A stretch of 14,198 nt of DNA from Kiloniellales bacterium (GTDB lineage Bacteria; Pseudomonadota; Alphaproteobacteria; Kiloniellales; JAKSDN01): assembly GCA_022360075.1 (NCBI GenBank), contig JAKSDN010000521.1, positions 1 through 14,198 of the forward strand. Direction: 5' to 3'. Of the stretch, positions 6,949 through 13,923 are shown piece by piece. Within the stretch, counting starts at the first letter, position 1. Each line of letters opens with the position of its first letter. The position numbers were made by a program, and so were the translations under genes. The notes under the pieces were generated by a model that was not told the origin of the DNA, did no database searches, and saw only the letters and a list, made by a program, of their open reading frames with translations.

Positions 6949-6957
6949 TGTGCCACA
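6949..6957. promoter_or_regulatory. Short palindrome TGTG-C-CACA upstream of lysR
   Basis: Nine-base palindrome 52 bases before the LysR start codon, within TTTGTGCCACAGAAA, whose T and A flanks resemble a LysR-type box. Candidate autoregulatory site; weak on its own because of its length. Confidence 0.3.
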
Positions 6958-7008
6958 GAAATTCCGACTAAACTCGGCGTCTGGGCTTTCGACTACGCCG
7001 TGACCGTG

Positions 7009-7914
7009 ATGGATTGGGACGATCTCAGGATCTTTGCGGCGGTCGCCCGAGAGGGTTCGATCCGGGCCGCATCGCGCGTGCTGCAGATCAACAACGCCAC
7101 GGTCTCTCGCCGGATCAGGGGTTTCGAGGAACGCCTCGGCGCGCGCCTGTTCGACCGAACGCCGGGCGGCTATGCGATCACCGCGGTCGGCGAGGAGATC
7201 CTGGCGGCGGCAACGCGGATTGAGGAAGAGGTGAACGGCGTCGAGCGTCGGGTCCTGGGACAGGACGCCCGGCTCAGCGGCGACATCAAGTTCACCGCCC
7301 CCCATAGCGCGCTGCTGCGGCTCTTGATGGCCGATCTCGCCGCGTTCATGGAGCTCTATCCCGACGTCACGCTCGAGCTCGACATGTCCTACGAGGTCGC
7401 CAACCTCTCCGCGCGCGAAGCCGACGTTGCCCTGCGCGTGACGCGCCGCCCGCCGGAGCACCTGATCGGACGCAAGGTGGCGCAGATCGCCCAGGCCGCC
7501 TACGCCACGCCGGCCTATCTTGCCGCGCACGATCTCGTGGAAGAGCCGGCGGCGGCGCGCTGGATCGGCTGGAACGATTTCGTGCCGCACCCCGAGTGGG
7601 TGCGCAACGGGCCGCTGCCGGACACGCCGGTGCGCGCCCGCATCGCCGTCGACATCTGTCAGTTGGAGGCGGCGAAGGCCGGGGTCGGGATCGCCTTGCT
7701 GCCGTGCTACCTCGGCGACGGCGATCCCGATCTGGTGCGGGTACCACCCGGTCTGCCCATGGGCGCGCACGAGTTCTGGCTCCTGACCCACAAGGACCTG
7801 CTCGCGACGGCGCGCATAAGGACCTTCTGGGACCACATGCTGGCGGTCTTGAAACGGCGGAAGCCCCTGATCGAGGGCATGGAGCCCCGAGCCGGGGCGA
7901 CAATGCAGGTTTAG
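7009..7914 (+). CDS. LysR-family transcriptional regulator
   Basis: This 301-residue protein has the N-terminal winged helix-turn-helix at about 3-62 (IFAAVAREGSIRAASRVLQI, NNATVSRRIRGFEERLGARL, FDRTPGGYAIT), a linker helix, and a periplasmic-binding-protein-like effector domain from about 90 to 290 (SGDIKFTAPHSALLRLL, then YPDVTLELDMS, ADVALRVTRRPPEHLIGRKV). It should bind DNA in the divergent GST promoter region and respond to a small effector that cannot be named. The ATG at 7009 gives the canonical start DWDDLRIFAAV. No clear ribosome binding site precedes it, so translation may be leaderless or weak; the frame stays open to 6892 but the extra residues are unlike the family. Its TAG overlaps the TAA of the convergent EF-hand gene. 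Confidence 0.92.
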   Translation: MDWDDLRIFAAVAREGSIRAASRVLQINNATVSRRIRGFEERLGARLFDRTPGGYAITAVGEEILAAATRIEEEVNGVERRVLGQDARLSGDIKFTAPHSALLRLLMADLAAFMELYPDVTLELDMSYEVANLSAREADVALRVTRRPPEHLIGRKVAQIAQAAYATPAYLAAHDLVEEPAAARWIGWNDFVPHPEWVRNGPLPDTPVRARIAVDICQLEAAKAGVGIALLPCYLGDGDPDLVRVPPGLPMGAHEFWLLTHKDLLATARIRTFWDHMLAVLKRRKPLIEGMEPRAGATMQV

Positions 7915-8429
7915 AAGCGGAACACGGTGAGACGCGCGCGGGAATCCAGCTCCACCGGCTGCAGGACCTTGTCGCCATCGCGGTCGACGCGCGTGAAGAT
8001 GTCGCGGCGGCCCCGGCGGAACTCCTCCAGCGAGATCAGGTCATCGAAGTCGCTGTCGACCGCGACGATGTTCCAATCGATCTCGCCATACTCCTCCGGC
8101 GAAACCTTGGCGTCGCCGTCGCGGTCGGCATAGAGCACGATCACGCGCGCCTCGTCGAGCGCGATACGCCCGTCGCCGTCGCGGTCGAGCGTCGCGAAGG
8201 CGCGGCGCAGCTCCTCGATCTCGAGTGCCCCGCTGCCGTCCTGGTCGAGCTGCTCGAACAGCGCGCCGCTGCTTTGGTCCCACTCATCCAGCGTGACCGC
8301 CCGGTCCATGTCGGCATCCGCCAGGCGCCAGGCCGGCGGCAGGTCCCTGGGATGACCATCGCCCGTCGCCGCGCAGCCGGACAGGACGAGGCCGAGCGCG
8401 GCCGCAAGCATCAACGGCAAGGTTTTCAA
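7911..8429 (-). CDS. EF-hand lipoprotein with six calcium-binding loops
   Basis: This 172-residue protein starts with a lipoprotein signal peptide, KTLPLMLAAALGLVLSGC, with lipidated Cys19. Six canonical 12-residue EF-hand loops follow, at about 38-49 (DADMDRAVTLDE), 62-73 (DQDGSGALEIEE), 82-93 (DRDGDGRIALDE), 102-113 (DRDGDAKVSPEE), 125-136 (DSDFDDLISLEE) and 149-160 (DRDGDKVLQPVE). Every loop has Asp at positions 1, 3 and 5 (Ser at 5 in the second) and Glu at 12. It is thus a probable membrane-attached calcium buffer or sensor facing the periplasm; the partner is unknown. The TTG start at 8429 was chosen because GGAGGAG lies 5 bases upstream and the signal peptide begins right there; a GTG at 8462 would add an N-terminal extension that spoils it. 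It is a stand-alone gene, 64 bases downstream of ackA. Confidence 0.85.
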   Translation of the reverse strand: MKTLPLMLAAALGLVLSGCAATGDGHPRDLPPAWRLADADMDRAVTLDEWDQSSGALFEQLDQDGSGALEIEELRRAFATLDRDGDGRIALDEARVIVLYADRDGDAKVSPEEYGEIDWNIVAVDSDFDDLISLEEFRRGRRDIFTRVDRDGDKVLQPVELDSRARLTVFRF

Positions 8430-8434
8430 TCCAA

Positions 8435-8441
8435 CTCCTCC
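8435..8441 (-). promoter_or_regulatory. Ribosome binding site deciding the TTG start of the EF-hand lipoprotein
   Basis: GGAGGAG on the minus strand, 5 bases before TTG at 8429. It is the only strong site near the gene's beginning and coincides with the start of the signal peptide. Confidence 0.7.
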
Positions 8442-8474
8442 AAGGAAACGGCAATGGGGCACGGATAGGGAAAT

Positions 8475-8506
8475 GGGGCGCCGGCCCCGCGCCTCAAGAG
8501 GCGCGG
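8475..8506 (-). terminator. GC-rich hairpins at the end of the ackA operon
   Basis: CCGCGCCTC (8487-8495) and GAGGCGCGG (8498-8506) form a perfect 9-bp dyad with a 2-base centre that covers the ackA stop codon. A second dyad, GGGGC (8475-8479) and GCCCC (8484-8488), lies just beyond and overlaps it. On the minus strand only ATTT follows, so this is at best a poor intrinsic terminator. It may instead stabilise the mRNA end. Confidence 0.4.
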
Positions 8507-9687
8507 CGCGCCGATAGGATATCCAGCGTATGCAGCGCGATCATGCGCTCTTCGTCGGTCGGGATCACGTAGACGCCGACCCGCGAGGCCCCGGTCGAGA
8601 TCTTCGGACCGCCCGCGCTATTGGCAGCCTCGTCGAGCGCGATGCCGAGCCAAGCCGACTCCTGGCAGACGCGCCTGCGGATCTCCGGTGCGTTCTCGCC
8701 GATGCCTGCCGTGAAGACCAGGCCGTCGAGGCCTTGCAAGCAAGCGCTCAGCGCGCCCAGCTCGCGACAGATCCGATAGACGAAGTAGTCGATCGCGAGC
8801 TTCGCCGCCGGCGAGTCGCTCGCCTCGAGGTCACGCAGGTCGTTGCTGAGGCCCGAAAGACCGCGCAGACCGCTGTCGTGGTAGAGGAGCTGCTCCAGCG
8901 CCTCGACATCCCAGCCCTTGGTGGTCAGCAGATAGAGCAGGACGCCGGGGTCGATCGCGCCGCAGCGGGTGCCCATCGGCAGGCCGTCGAGCGCGGTGAA
9001 GCCCATGGTGCTCTCGATGCTGCGCCCGCCCTTGAGGGCGCACATGCTGGCGCCGCTGCCGAGATGGGCAACCACCACCCGGCCCTCGGCCAGCGCCGGG
9101 GCCACGTCGCGCAGCGCGCGCTGGATGTACTCGTAGGACAGGCCGTGAAAACCGTAGCGCCGCATGCCCTCCTGATAGAGCGTATCCGGCAAGGCGAAGC
9201 GGTCGGCGACTTCCGGATGGCCGCGGTGAAAGGCGGTGTCGAAACAGGCTACCTGGACCAGCGTCGGCCGCGCCTCGCGCAGGGCGCGGATCGCCGCCAG
9301 GTTATGGGGTTGATGCAGAGGCGCGAGGGGCACGAAGCCGTCCAGCGCCTCGAGGATGCGCTCGTCGATCACGACCGGCGCCGAGAAGTCGGGGCCGCCG
9401 TGCACCACCCGATGTCCGACCGCGAGCAGCTCGCTGCCTTCCAGCCGAGCGTTCAGCCAAACGCTCAGCCGGTCCAAAGCCTCGACATGCGTCGACAAAG
9501 CATCGGGCTCGAAGCGCTCGTCCTGCACAACCGCTCCCGATGCATCCTTGGCGGTGAAGCGCGGATGGCTGCCGAGCCCCTCGACTTGGCCCCTGGCGCC
9601 GAGCGCCAGGCTTTCGCCCTCCAGCGCGAAGAGCGAGAACTTGAGGCTGGAAGAGCCCGCGTTGAGGACGAGAATCGCCTGAGCCAA
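8494..9687 (-). CDS. ackA: Acetate/propionate kinase family protein
   Basis: This 397-residue cytosolic enzyme of the ASKHA fold interconverts acyl phosphate + ADP and carboxylate + ATP, completing the pathway begun by the phosphotransacetylase encoded just upstream. Recognisable motifs are NAGSSSLKF (9-17), GHRVVHGG (91-98, Arg93), CFDTAFH (Asp150), YGFHG (His181), AHLGSGAS (His208), TMGFTALDGLPMGTRCG (Arg241) and FTAGIGENAPEIR. Relative to well-studied acetate kinases, HLGNGAS is HLGSGAS (Asn211 to Ser), HGTSH is HGLSY, and RSGDxDP is RCGAIDP. The substrate preference may therefore differ. I place the start at TTG 9687, two bases after the phosphotransacetylase stop, because it gives the standard N-terminus AQAILVLNAGSS; the frame continues upstream only as an antisense-like shadow. 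There is no good ribosome binding site, so translational coupling is likely. Confidence 0.93.
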   Translation of the reverse strand: MAQAILVLNAGSSSLKFSLFALEGESLALGARGQVEGLGSHPRFTAKDASGAVVQDERFEPDALSTHVEALDRLSVWLNARLEGSELLAVGHRVVHGGPDFSAPVVIDERILEALDGFVPLAPLHQPHNLAAIRALREARPTLVQVACFDTAFHRGHPEVADRFALPDTLYQEGMRRYGFHGLSYEYIQRALRDVAPALAEGRVVVAHLGSGASMCALKGGRSIESTMGFTALDGLPMGTRCGAIDPGVLLYLLTTKGWDVEALEQLLYHDSGLRGLSGLSNDLRDLEASDSPAAKLAIDYFVYRICRELGALSACLQGLDGLVFTAGIGENAPEIRRRVCQESAWLGIALDEAANSAGGPKISTGASRVGVYVIPTDEERMIALHTLDILSARRAS

Positions 9688-9689
9688 GA

Positions 9690-11105
9690 TCAGGCCACCG
9701 CCGGCTCGACGGCCTTCGCTTGTTGATCGCGGCCGAACAGGGCCGCGACCGCGCAGGAGGCGATGCGGGTCTCCAGGCTGTCGGCGCGGCTGGTGAGGAT
9801 GATCGGCACACGCGCGCCCAGTACGACCCCCGCCGCGACCGCGCCGGCCAGGAAGGAGAGGTTCTTGGCCAGCATGTTGCCGGCTTCGAGGTCCGGCGCC
9901 ACCAGGATGTCGGACCGCCCGGCCACTTCGGACTCGATCTGCTTGATCCGCGCCGCCTCCTCGCTGATCGCGTTGTCGAGCGCCAGCGGACCGTCGAGCA
10001 GCCCGCCGGTGATCTGGCCACGCTGAGCCATCTTGCAAAGCGCCGCCGCTTCGATGGTCGAGCGGATCTTGGGAGTCACGGTCTCCACCGCAGAGAGGAT
10101 CGCAACACGCGGCGGCGCATGCCAAAGCGCCCGGGCGAGATCGATCGCGTTCTGCACGATATCGACCTTGTCCTCGAGCGTCGGCTCGATGTTGACCGCG
10201 GCGTCGGTGATGATCAAGGGCCGCGGATAGGTGGGCACGTCCAGGATGAAGCAGTGGCTGATCCGCCGCTCGGTGCGCAGGCCGCTGTCGCGCCGCATCA
10301 CCTCGTGCATCAGCTCATCGGTGTGCAGGCTGCCCTTCATCAGCAGCTCGGCCTCGCCGCCGCGCACCAAGGCGACCGCCTTGGCCGCCGCGTCGTGGCT
10401 GTGCTTGGCGTCGATCAGCCGGAAGCCGCTGAGATCCAGCCCCTCGGCCTCGGCGACGGCTTCCAGCCGATGCGACGGGCCCACGAAGAGCGGTGCGATG
10501 ATCCCTTCCTGCGCGGCCTCGATGGCGCCACGCAGCGACGGCACGTCGCAGGGATGGACCACGGCCGTCGCGACAGGCTCGATCTCGTGGCTCGCCTCGA
10601 TCAGCTTCTTGTGGTGCTCGTGCCGGCGCACCGCGACGTCGGGCAGCTCCGCGTGGGCGATCCGCACCTTCTCGGTCGGCGCGATCACCTCCGCCGTGCC
10701 GGTCACCACCGTCTCGCCGTTCTGGTTCTCGCAGAGGCAGTCGAACAGGACGGTCTTGCCGTCGGGGCGCTTCTCCTTCGCGGTCACGGTCGCCGTGATG
10801 CGGTCGCCGACCGCAAAGGTGTGGTGAAAGCGCAGCTCCTGCGCGAGGTAGATCGTGCCCGGTCCGGGCAGGCGGGTACCGAGCACGTTCGAGATCAAGC
10901 CGCCCCCCCACATGCTGTGGCCGACCACACCCGCCTTGCCGCCGTTGTGCACGAAGGCTTCGTCGAAGTGGGTCGGGTTGATGTCGCCGGAGACCGCGGC
11001 AAAGACGGCGATGTCCTCGGCTGTCAGGGTCCTGGAGATCGAGGCCACGTCGCCGATTTCGATCTCGGCGAAGGGCCGGTTTTCCAGAGGCTCGTCACCG
11101 CTCAT
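9690..11105 (-). CDS. Bifunctional MaoC-type enoyl-CoA hydratase / phosphate acetyl(butyryl)transferase
   Basis: This 471-residue protein fuses two enzymes. Residues about 10-140 form a hot-dog MaoC/(R)-hydratase domain with the catalytic signature SGDINPTHFDEAF (Asp41, His46) and GHSMWGGGLIS. Residues about 165-465 form a phosphotransacetylase domain, with LFVGPSHRLE, ELLMKGSLHTDELM, FILDVPTYPRPLIITDAAVN, QITGGLLDGPLALDNAIS and PIILTSRADS. The first hydrates enoyl-CoA; the second exchanges CoA for phosphate, giving acyl phosphate for the kinase encoded next. ATG at 11105 (SGDEPLENR) is about 11 bases after GGTGG; ATG 11114 and GTG 11120 are possible alternatives. It lies 43 bases after the DUF3141 gene and 2 bases before ackA. 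The fusion is known in alphaproteobacteria and is often annotated as this bifunctional enzyme. Confidence 0.92.
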   Translation of the reverse strand: MSGDEPLENRPFAEIEIGDVASISRTLTAEDIAVFAAVSGDINPTHFDEAFVHNGGKAGVVGHSMWGGGLISNVLGTRLPGPGTIYLAQELRFHHTFAVGDRITATVTAKEKRPDGKTVLFDCLCENQNGETVVTGTAEVIAPTEKVRIAHAELPDVAVRRHEHHKKLIEASHEIEPVATAVVHPCDVPSLRGAIEAAQEGIIAPLFVGPSHRLEAVAEAEGLDLSGFRLIDAKHSHDAAAKAVALVRGGEAELLMKGSLHTDELMHEVMRRDSGLRTERRISHCFILDVPTYPRPLIITDAAVNIEPTLEDKVDIVQNAIDLARALWHAPPRVAILSAVETVTPKIRSTIEAAALCKMAQRGQITGGLLDGPLALDNAISEEAARIKQIESEVAGRSDILVAPDLEAGNMLAKNLSFLAGAVAAGVVLGARVPIILTSRADSLETRIASCAVAALFGRDQQAKAVEPAVA

Positions 11106-11148
11106 GCGCGTCATTCCCACCAGAAGTCTGGCTCAACCGAAGTCCGGA

Positions 11149-13395
11149 TCACGCCGTAGCCTTGGCCGGCAGCATCCCGGCCTCGGCGTCTTCGACCTCC
11201 AGGAGCCGGGCGATGCGCCGCAGCCGATCGGCTCGACCGTCCCTTAATGCAGCGCGCACCGAGGCGATGCGACGGATGGCGCCGACGACCTGGCGGCGCT
11301 CCGCCATCTCGGGGACCAGCTTCGGCAAAGCGACCAGCGCCCTCTCCTCGTCGAGCATCAGCATGAAGTCCTGTTCCTTGACGATTTCCTTGAAGGCCGC
11401 GAGGCCGGGACGACGCTCGGGCGGAAGCGTCTCGCCGATCTTTCTCAGCATGGCGAAGCCGCGTTCGTCCACCAGCCTTTCTTCCATGGCGACGTAAATC
11501 AAGCCGCGCACGACCGCGTGGATCAGGCCGCCTTCGTCGATACGGGGGCGTAGCGCGGCCATGCGCTTCTCGACCAAGGCTTCATGGGCTTCGTCGCGGG
11601 CCTTTTTCGGCCGCGGCGTCGCGCCCGCCGCACGCAGCCCCACGGCGGCCTGCAAGGCCGGGGAATCGTAGACCGACTGGAACAGCTTTTCGCAGCTCAG
11701 GTCGCGCGCATCCCGGTAGCCGTCGAGGGCAGCGACGATCTGCGCCGAGACCGCGTTCTGCGCGCTCAGGAAGGGATTGTCCGCGCGCACCGGCTTGCGG
11801 TTGGCGCGCACGGCCTCGGCCATCGTCTCCAGCGGGCGCATCAGGGGATTGAGATCCGAGAAGACTTTGCGTTGCAGGCGTAGCGGATGCAGCTCGCGCA
11901 TCATCTGCGCCGTCGCCTCGTTGCTCCACAGGCGCAGCCAGGGCTGAAGGAAGGTTCTGTAGAGTCCCTCGTTGATCGCCGAGACCCGGGCCACGGTGCC
12001 GAAGCGCATCTCGTCGTCGGGGTCGACGCCGCCCAGCGCTTTGATGTCGTCGATGGTGCGCGCTTCGAAGCGCGTGATGTAATCGCCCGAGACCAGCTCG
12101 GCGTGCCGCATGTTCGGGTCCTTGCACTCGAAGGTCGCTTCGTAGAGACCCGGCGGCAACGTGTCGATCAGGTCGATGTTGGACACGATCTCGGCGTGCT
12201 CCTTTTTCGCCACCTTACCGGAGACGAAGATGCCCAGGTGGCCGATGTCCTCGTGCAGCGCGTAGACGATGGTCTGCTCGCGTGCCCGGATCTCGTCCAC
12301 GCTGTCGTAAAGCTCCGCGATCCAGTGCAGTGCCTGCGCGGGCGGCGTGATGTTGTCGCCGTGCGAGCAGAACACGATGATCGGCGCCTTGATGTTGCGG
12401 ACGTCGATTCGCCGGCCATCCTCGAGCTGGATGCCGCCCGCGGTGAGCTTGTTGCCGATGAAGAGCTCGTTGACGATGAAGGCGAGCTCCTCGGCGTTCA
12501 TCAGGAAGAAGCCGCCCCACCATCTCTCGAAGTCGAGGAAACGCGCCTCCTCCGTGTCGACCTTGGCGTAGAGGTCGTAGAGCTTGGACCAGTAGCTGTT
12601 TGCCGGGTTCAGCCGCTCGAAGTTCTCGACGAGGTAGGCGCCGTCGAACTTGCCGTGGCCGAGGTCGCCCGCCAGCGAGGCCAGCCAGCTTCCGCCGGTC
12701 AAGCCGCCCAGGTAGCGCATGGGGTTCTCGCCCTCGACGCCGGCCCAATAGGACAGCGGCGAGCCGGCGAGCGCGATCGGCCCGACGAGATCCGGGGCGA
12801 CGGCGCTCATGAGCGTGATCGCCCAGCCGGCCTGGCAGTTGCCGATTACCACCGGCTTGCCCGGCGCCTTCGGATGGCGCTCGGTGACCTTGCGGAGAAA
12901 AGCGGCCTCCGCAAGCCCGATGTCGGCGATGGTCTGACCCTCGACCGGCTCCGGCAGGAAGCTCACGAAATAGCAAGGATGGCCGTTCCTCAGCGCGATG
13001 CCGACTTGGCTGTCCGCCTTGAAGCCGCCGATCCCCGGCCCGTGACCGGCACGCGGATCGACGATGACGAAAGGCCGCTTGTCCTCGTCGGTCTCGACCT
13101 CCGGCTCGGGCAGGATTCTCAGCAGCAAGTAGTTGCACGGCCGCTCCAACGCGCGCCCGTCGACGATCACCTCGTAGTCGAAGCCGAGCACAGGCGGCTT
13201 GCCCCGATCACGGTGATCGAGAAAGGCATTGCCGCGCTTGCGCAGGACGTCCCAGAAGAGGACGCCGCGCTGGCAGGCATCGACCCAATACGCGACGGCA
13301 TCGCCCATCATGCCGGGCATCGCGGTCAAGCCGGCATAGGCCTGATCGAACGTGGCCTGCGGGGCCGTGGAAAGATCGGAAGCTGACATGAGCAT
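11149..13395 (-). CDS. DUF3141 protein, PHA-synthase-like alpha/beta-hydrolase
   Basis: This 748-residue cytosolic protein has an N-terminal alpha/beta-hydrolase part (about 70-410) related to polyhydroxyalkanoate synthases. The nucleophile elbow is GNCQAG (185-190) with Cys187 in place of the lipase Ser, as in PhaC. The other triad residues are Asp347 in SHGDNITPPAQALHW and His386 in EDIGHLGIF. The segment FERWWGGFFLMNAEELAFIV (289-308) also resembles PhaC. The remaining C-terminal region of about 330 residues is helical and highly charged, and belongs to DUF3141 without a known fold. The reaction is unproven; acyl-CoA or hydroxyacyl transfer is plausible. ATG 13395 has GAGGG 8 bases upstream and is preferred to ATG 13389. 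It heads the operon with the MaoC-Pta fusion and ackA. A phaC-like gene next to pta-ackA is also known in Sinorhizobium meliloti, where the operon responds to phosphate starvation. Confidence 0.88.
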   Translation of the reverse strand: MLMSASDLSTAPQATFDQAYAGLTAMPGMMGDAVAYWVDACQRGVLFWDVLRKRGNAFLDHRDRGKPPVLGFDYEVIVDGRALERPCNYLLLRILPEPEVETDEDKRPFVIVDPRAGHGPGIGGFKADSQVGIALRNGHPCYFVSFLPEPVEGQTIADIGLAEAAFLRKVTERHPKAPGKPVVIGNCQAGWAITLMSAVAPDLVGPIALAGSPLSYWAGVEGENPMRYLGGLTGGSWLASLAGDLGHGKFDGAYLVENFERLNPANSYWSKLYDLYAKVDTEEARFLDFERWWGGFFLMNAEELAFIVNELFIGNKLTAGGIQLEDGRRIDVRNIKAPIIVFCSHGDNITPPAQALHWIAELYDSVDEIRAREQTIVYALHEDIGHLGIFVSGKVAKKEHAEIVSNIDLIDTLPPGLYEATFECKDPNMRHAELVSGDYITRFEARTIDDIKALGGVDPDDEMRFGTVARVSAINEGLYRTFLQPWLRLWSNEATAQMMRELHPLRLQRKVFSDLNPLMRPLETMAEAVRANRKPVRADNPFLSAQNAVSAQIVAALDGYRDARDLSCEKLFQSVYDSPALQAAVGLRAAGATPRPKKARDEAHEALVEKRMAALRPRIDEGGLIHAVVRGLIYVAMEERLVDERGFAMLRKIGETLPPERRPGLAAFKEIVKEQDFMLMLDEERALVALPKLVPEMAERRQVVGAIRRIASVRAALRDGRADRLRRIARLLEVEDAEAGMLPAKATA

Positions 13396-13487
13396 GGCTC
13401 AATCCCTCGGGACCGAACGGATCCGGGACGGAAAGTAAGGCATCATCGCGATGCGATCGGAGCGCGCGCCAGCCCGCGGCGACGCCG

Positions 13488-13504
13488 ATGCTGCACTGCA
13501 GCAT
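13488..13504. promoter_or_regulatory. Perfect 17-bp palindrome with CTGC-N3-GCAG, probable PhaR-type operator
   Basis: ATGCTGCA-C-TGCAGCAT is a perfect dyad of 8-bp arms around one base. Its core CTGC-ACT-GCAG matches the CTGC-N3/4-GCAG form described for the PHB-responsive repressor PhaR of Paracoccus and Rhodobacter. It falls about 6 bases downstream of the predicted -10 box, i.e. over the likely transcription start of the DUF3141-pta-ackA operon, a classic place for a repressor. PhaR itself is not in the window. Confidence 0.6.
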
Positions 13505-13509
13505 GGGCT

Positions 13510-13539
13510 ATAGTTAGGCAGCAGGCGCGCCCTTGTAAA
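13510..13539 (-). promoter_or_regulatory. Candidate sigma70 promoter of the DUF3141 operon
   Basis: On the minus strand TTTACA (13534-13539; 5 of 6 to TTGACA) is followed after 18 bases by AACTAT (13510-13515; 3 of 6 to TATAAT, including the key A2 and T6). The predicted start near 13503 lies within the palindrome and gives a leader of about 108 bases. A TGTCA half-site just upstream of the -35 faintly resembles half a Pho box. Confidence 0.4.
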
Positions 13540-13759
13540 GTGACATCCGGGTTGCACGCCTCTGGCGCTGAAAGACCGAACCGGAGGTGGTCCTCCGCTC
13601 GCAACGCCAGTGTCGGAGCCGCGGCCGAGACGAGATCTAGAGTCATGCTCCAGCGCCCGCCGGCACATGCAAAGCCGCCGCTTCGATCAGGCGCCCGCGC
13701 CGCGACGGAACCGCCTTCACTTCATGACGAGACCACGCAAAGCACAGCGGTGTTACTCA

Positions 13760-13789
13760 GTGATATTTCGGTGATTTTTCACGATTTCG
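13760..13789. repeat. Direct repeats with 11-bp spacing
   Basis: GTGATATTTC (13760-13769) and GTGATTTTTC (13771-13780) are 9/10 identical and start 11 bases apart; a partial third copy, ACGATTTC, follows at 13781-13788. One repeat per helical turn is how OmpR/PhoB-type response regulators often bind. The array lies about 135 bases before the start of the rightward gene. GTGA-TTTT-TCAC within it is also a small dyad. Confidence 0.4.
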
Positions 13790-13923
13790 AGTACTGCCGA
13801 AGAACAATTTTATCACAACACTGCGGAGAGCCCCGCCTCTATACCAGCGCGAACCGACAAGCGGAGTTCAGATAGAGGGCGATGCAACCGCGATGTGGTG
13901 CCTCAACAGGGAATGACCTCGGC

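Larger units (their letters stand above)
13396..13923. other. Divergent intergenic region
   Basis: These 528 bases hold the promoter and operator of the leftward DUF3141 operon (13488-13539) and, from about 13740 to 13830, an AT-rich segment with phased repeats presumably serving the rightward gene. Open frames inside it (for example 13540-13875 plus and 13399-13668 minus) have compositions typical of non-coding GC-rich DNA and no good ribosome binding sites. Confidence 0.5.

Noticed and set aside
9688..10125. N-terminal extension of the acetate kinase frame
   Set aside because: It overlaps the phosphotransacetylase gene in another frame and has shadow-like Arg/Gly-rich composition; the real kinase begins at AQAILVLNAGSS.
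9720..11159. 479-codon plus-strand open frame opposite the MaoC-Pta gene
   Set aside because: Antisense shadow without motifs; the minus strand has full enzyme signatures.
11887..13386. 499-codon plus-strand open frame opposite the DUF3141 gene
   Set aside because: Val/Asp/Leu-rich shadow; the minus strand encodes a complete Cys-Asp-His hydrolase fold.
13540..13875. 111-codon plus-strand frame in the intergenic region
   Set aside because: No ribosome binding site, no motif, and it runs through the AT-rich promoter-like segment.
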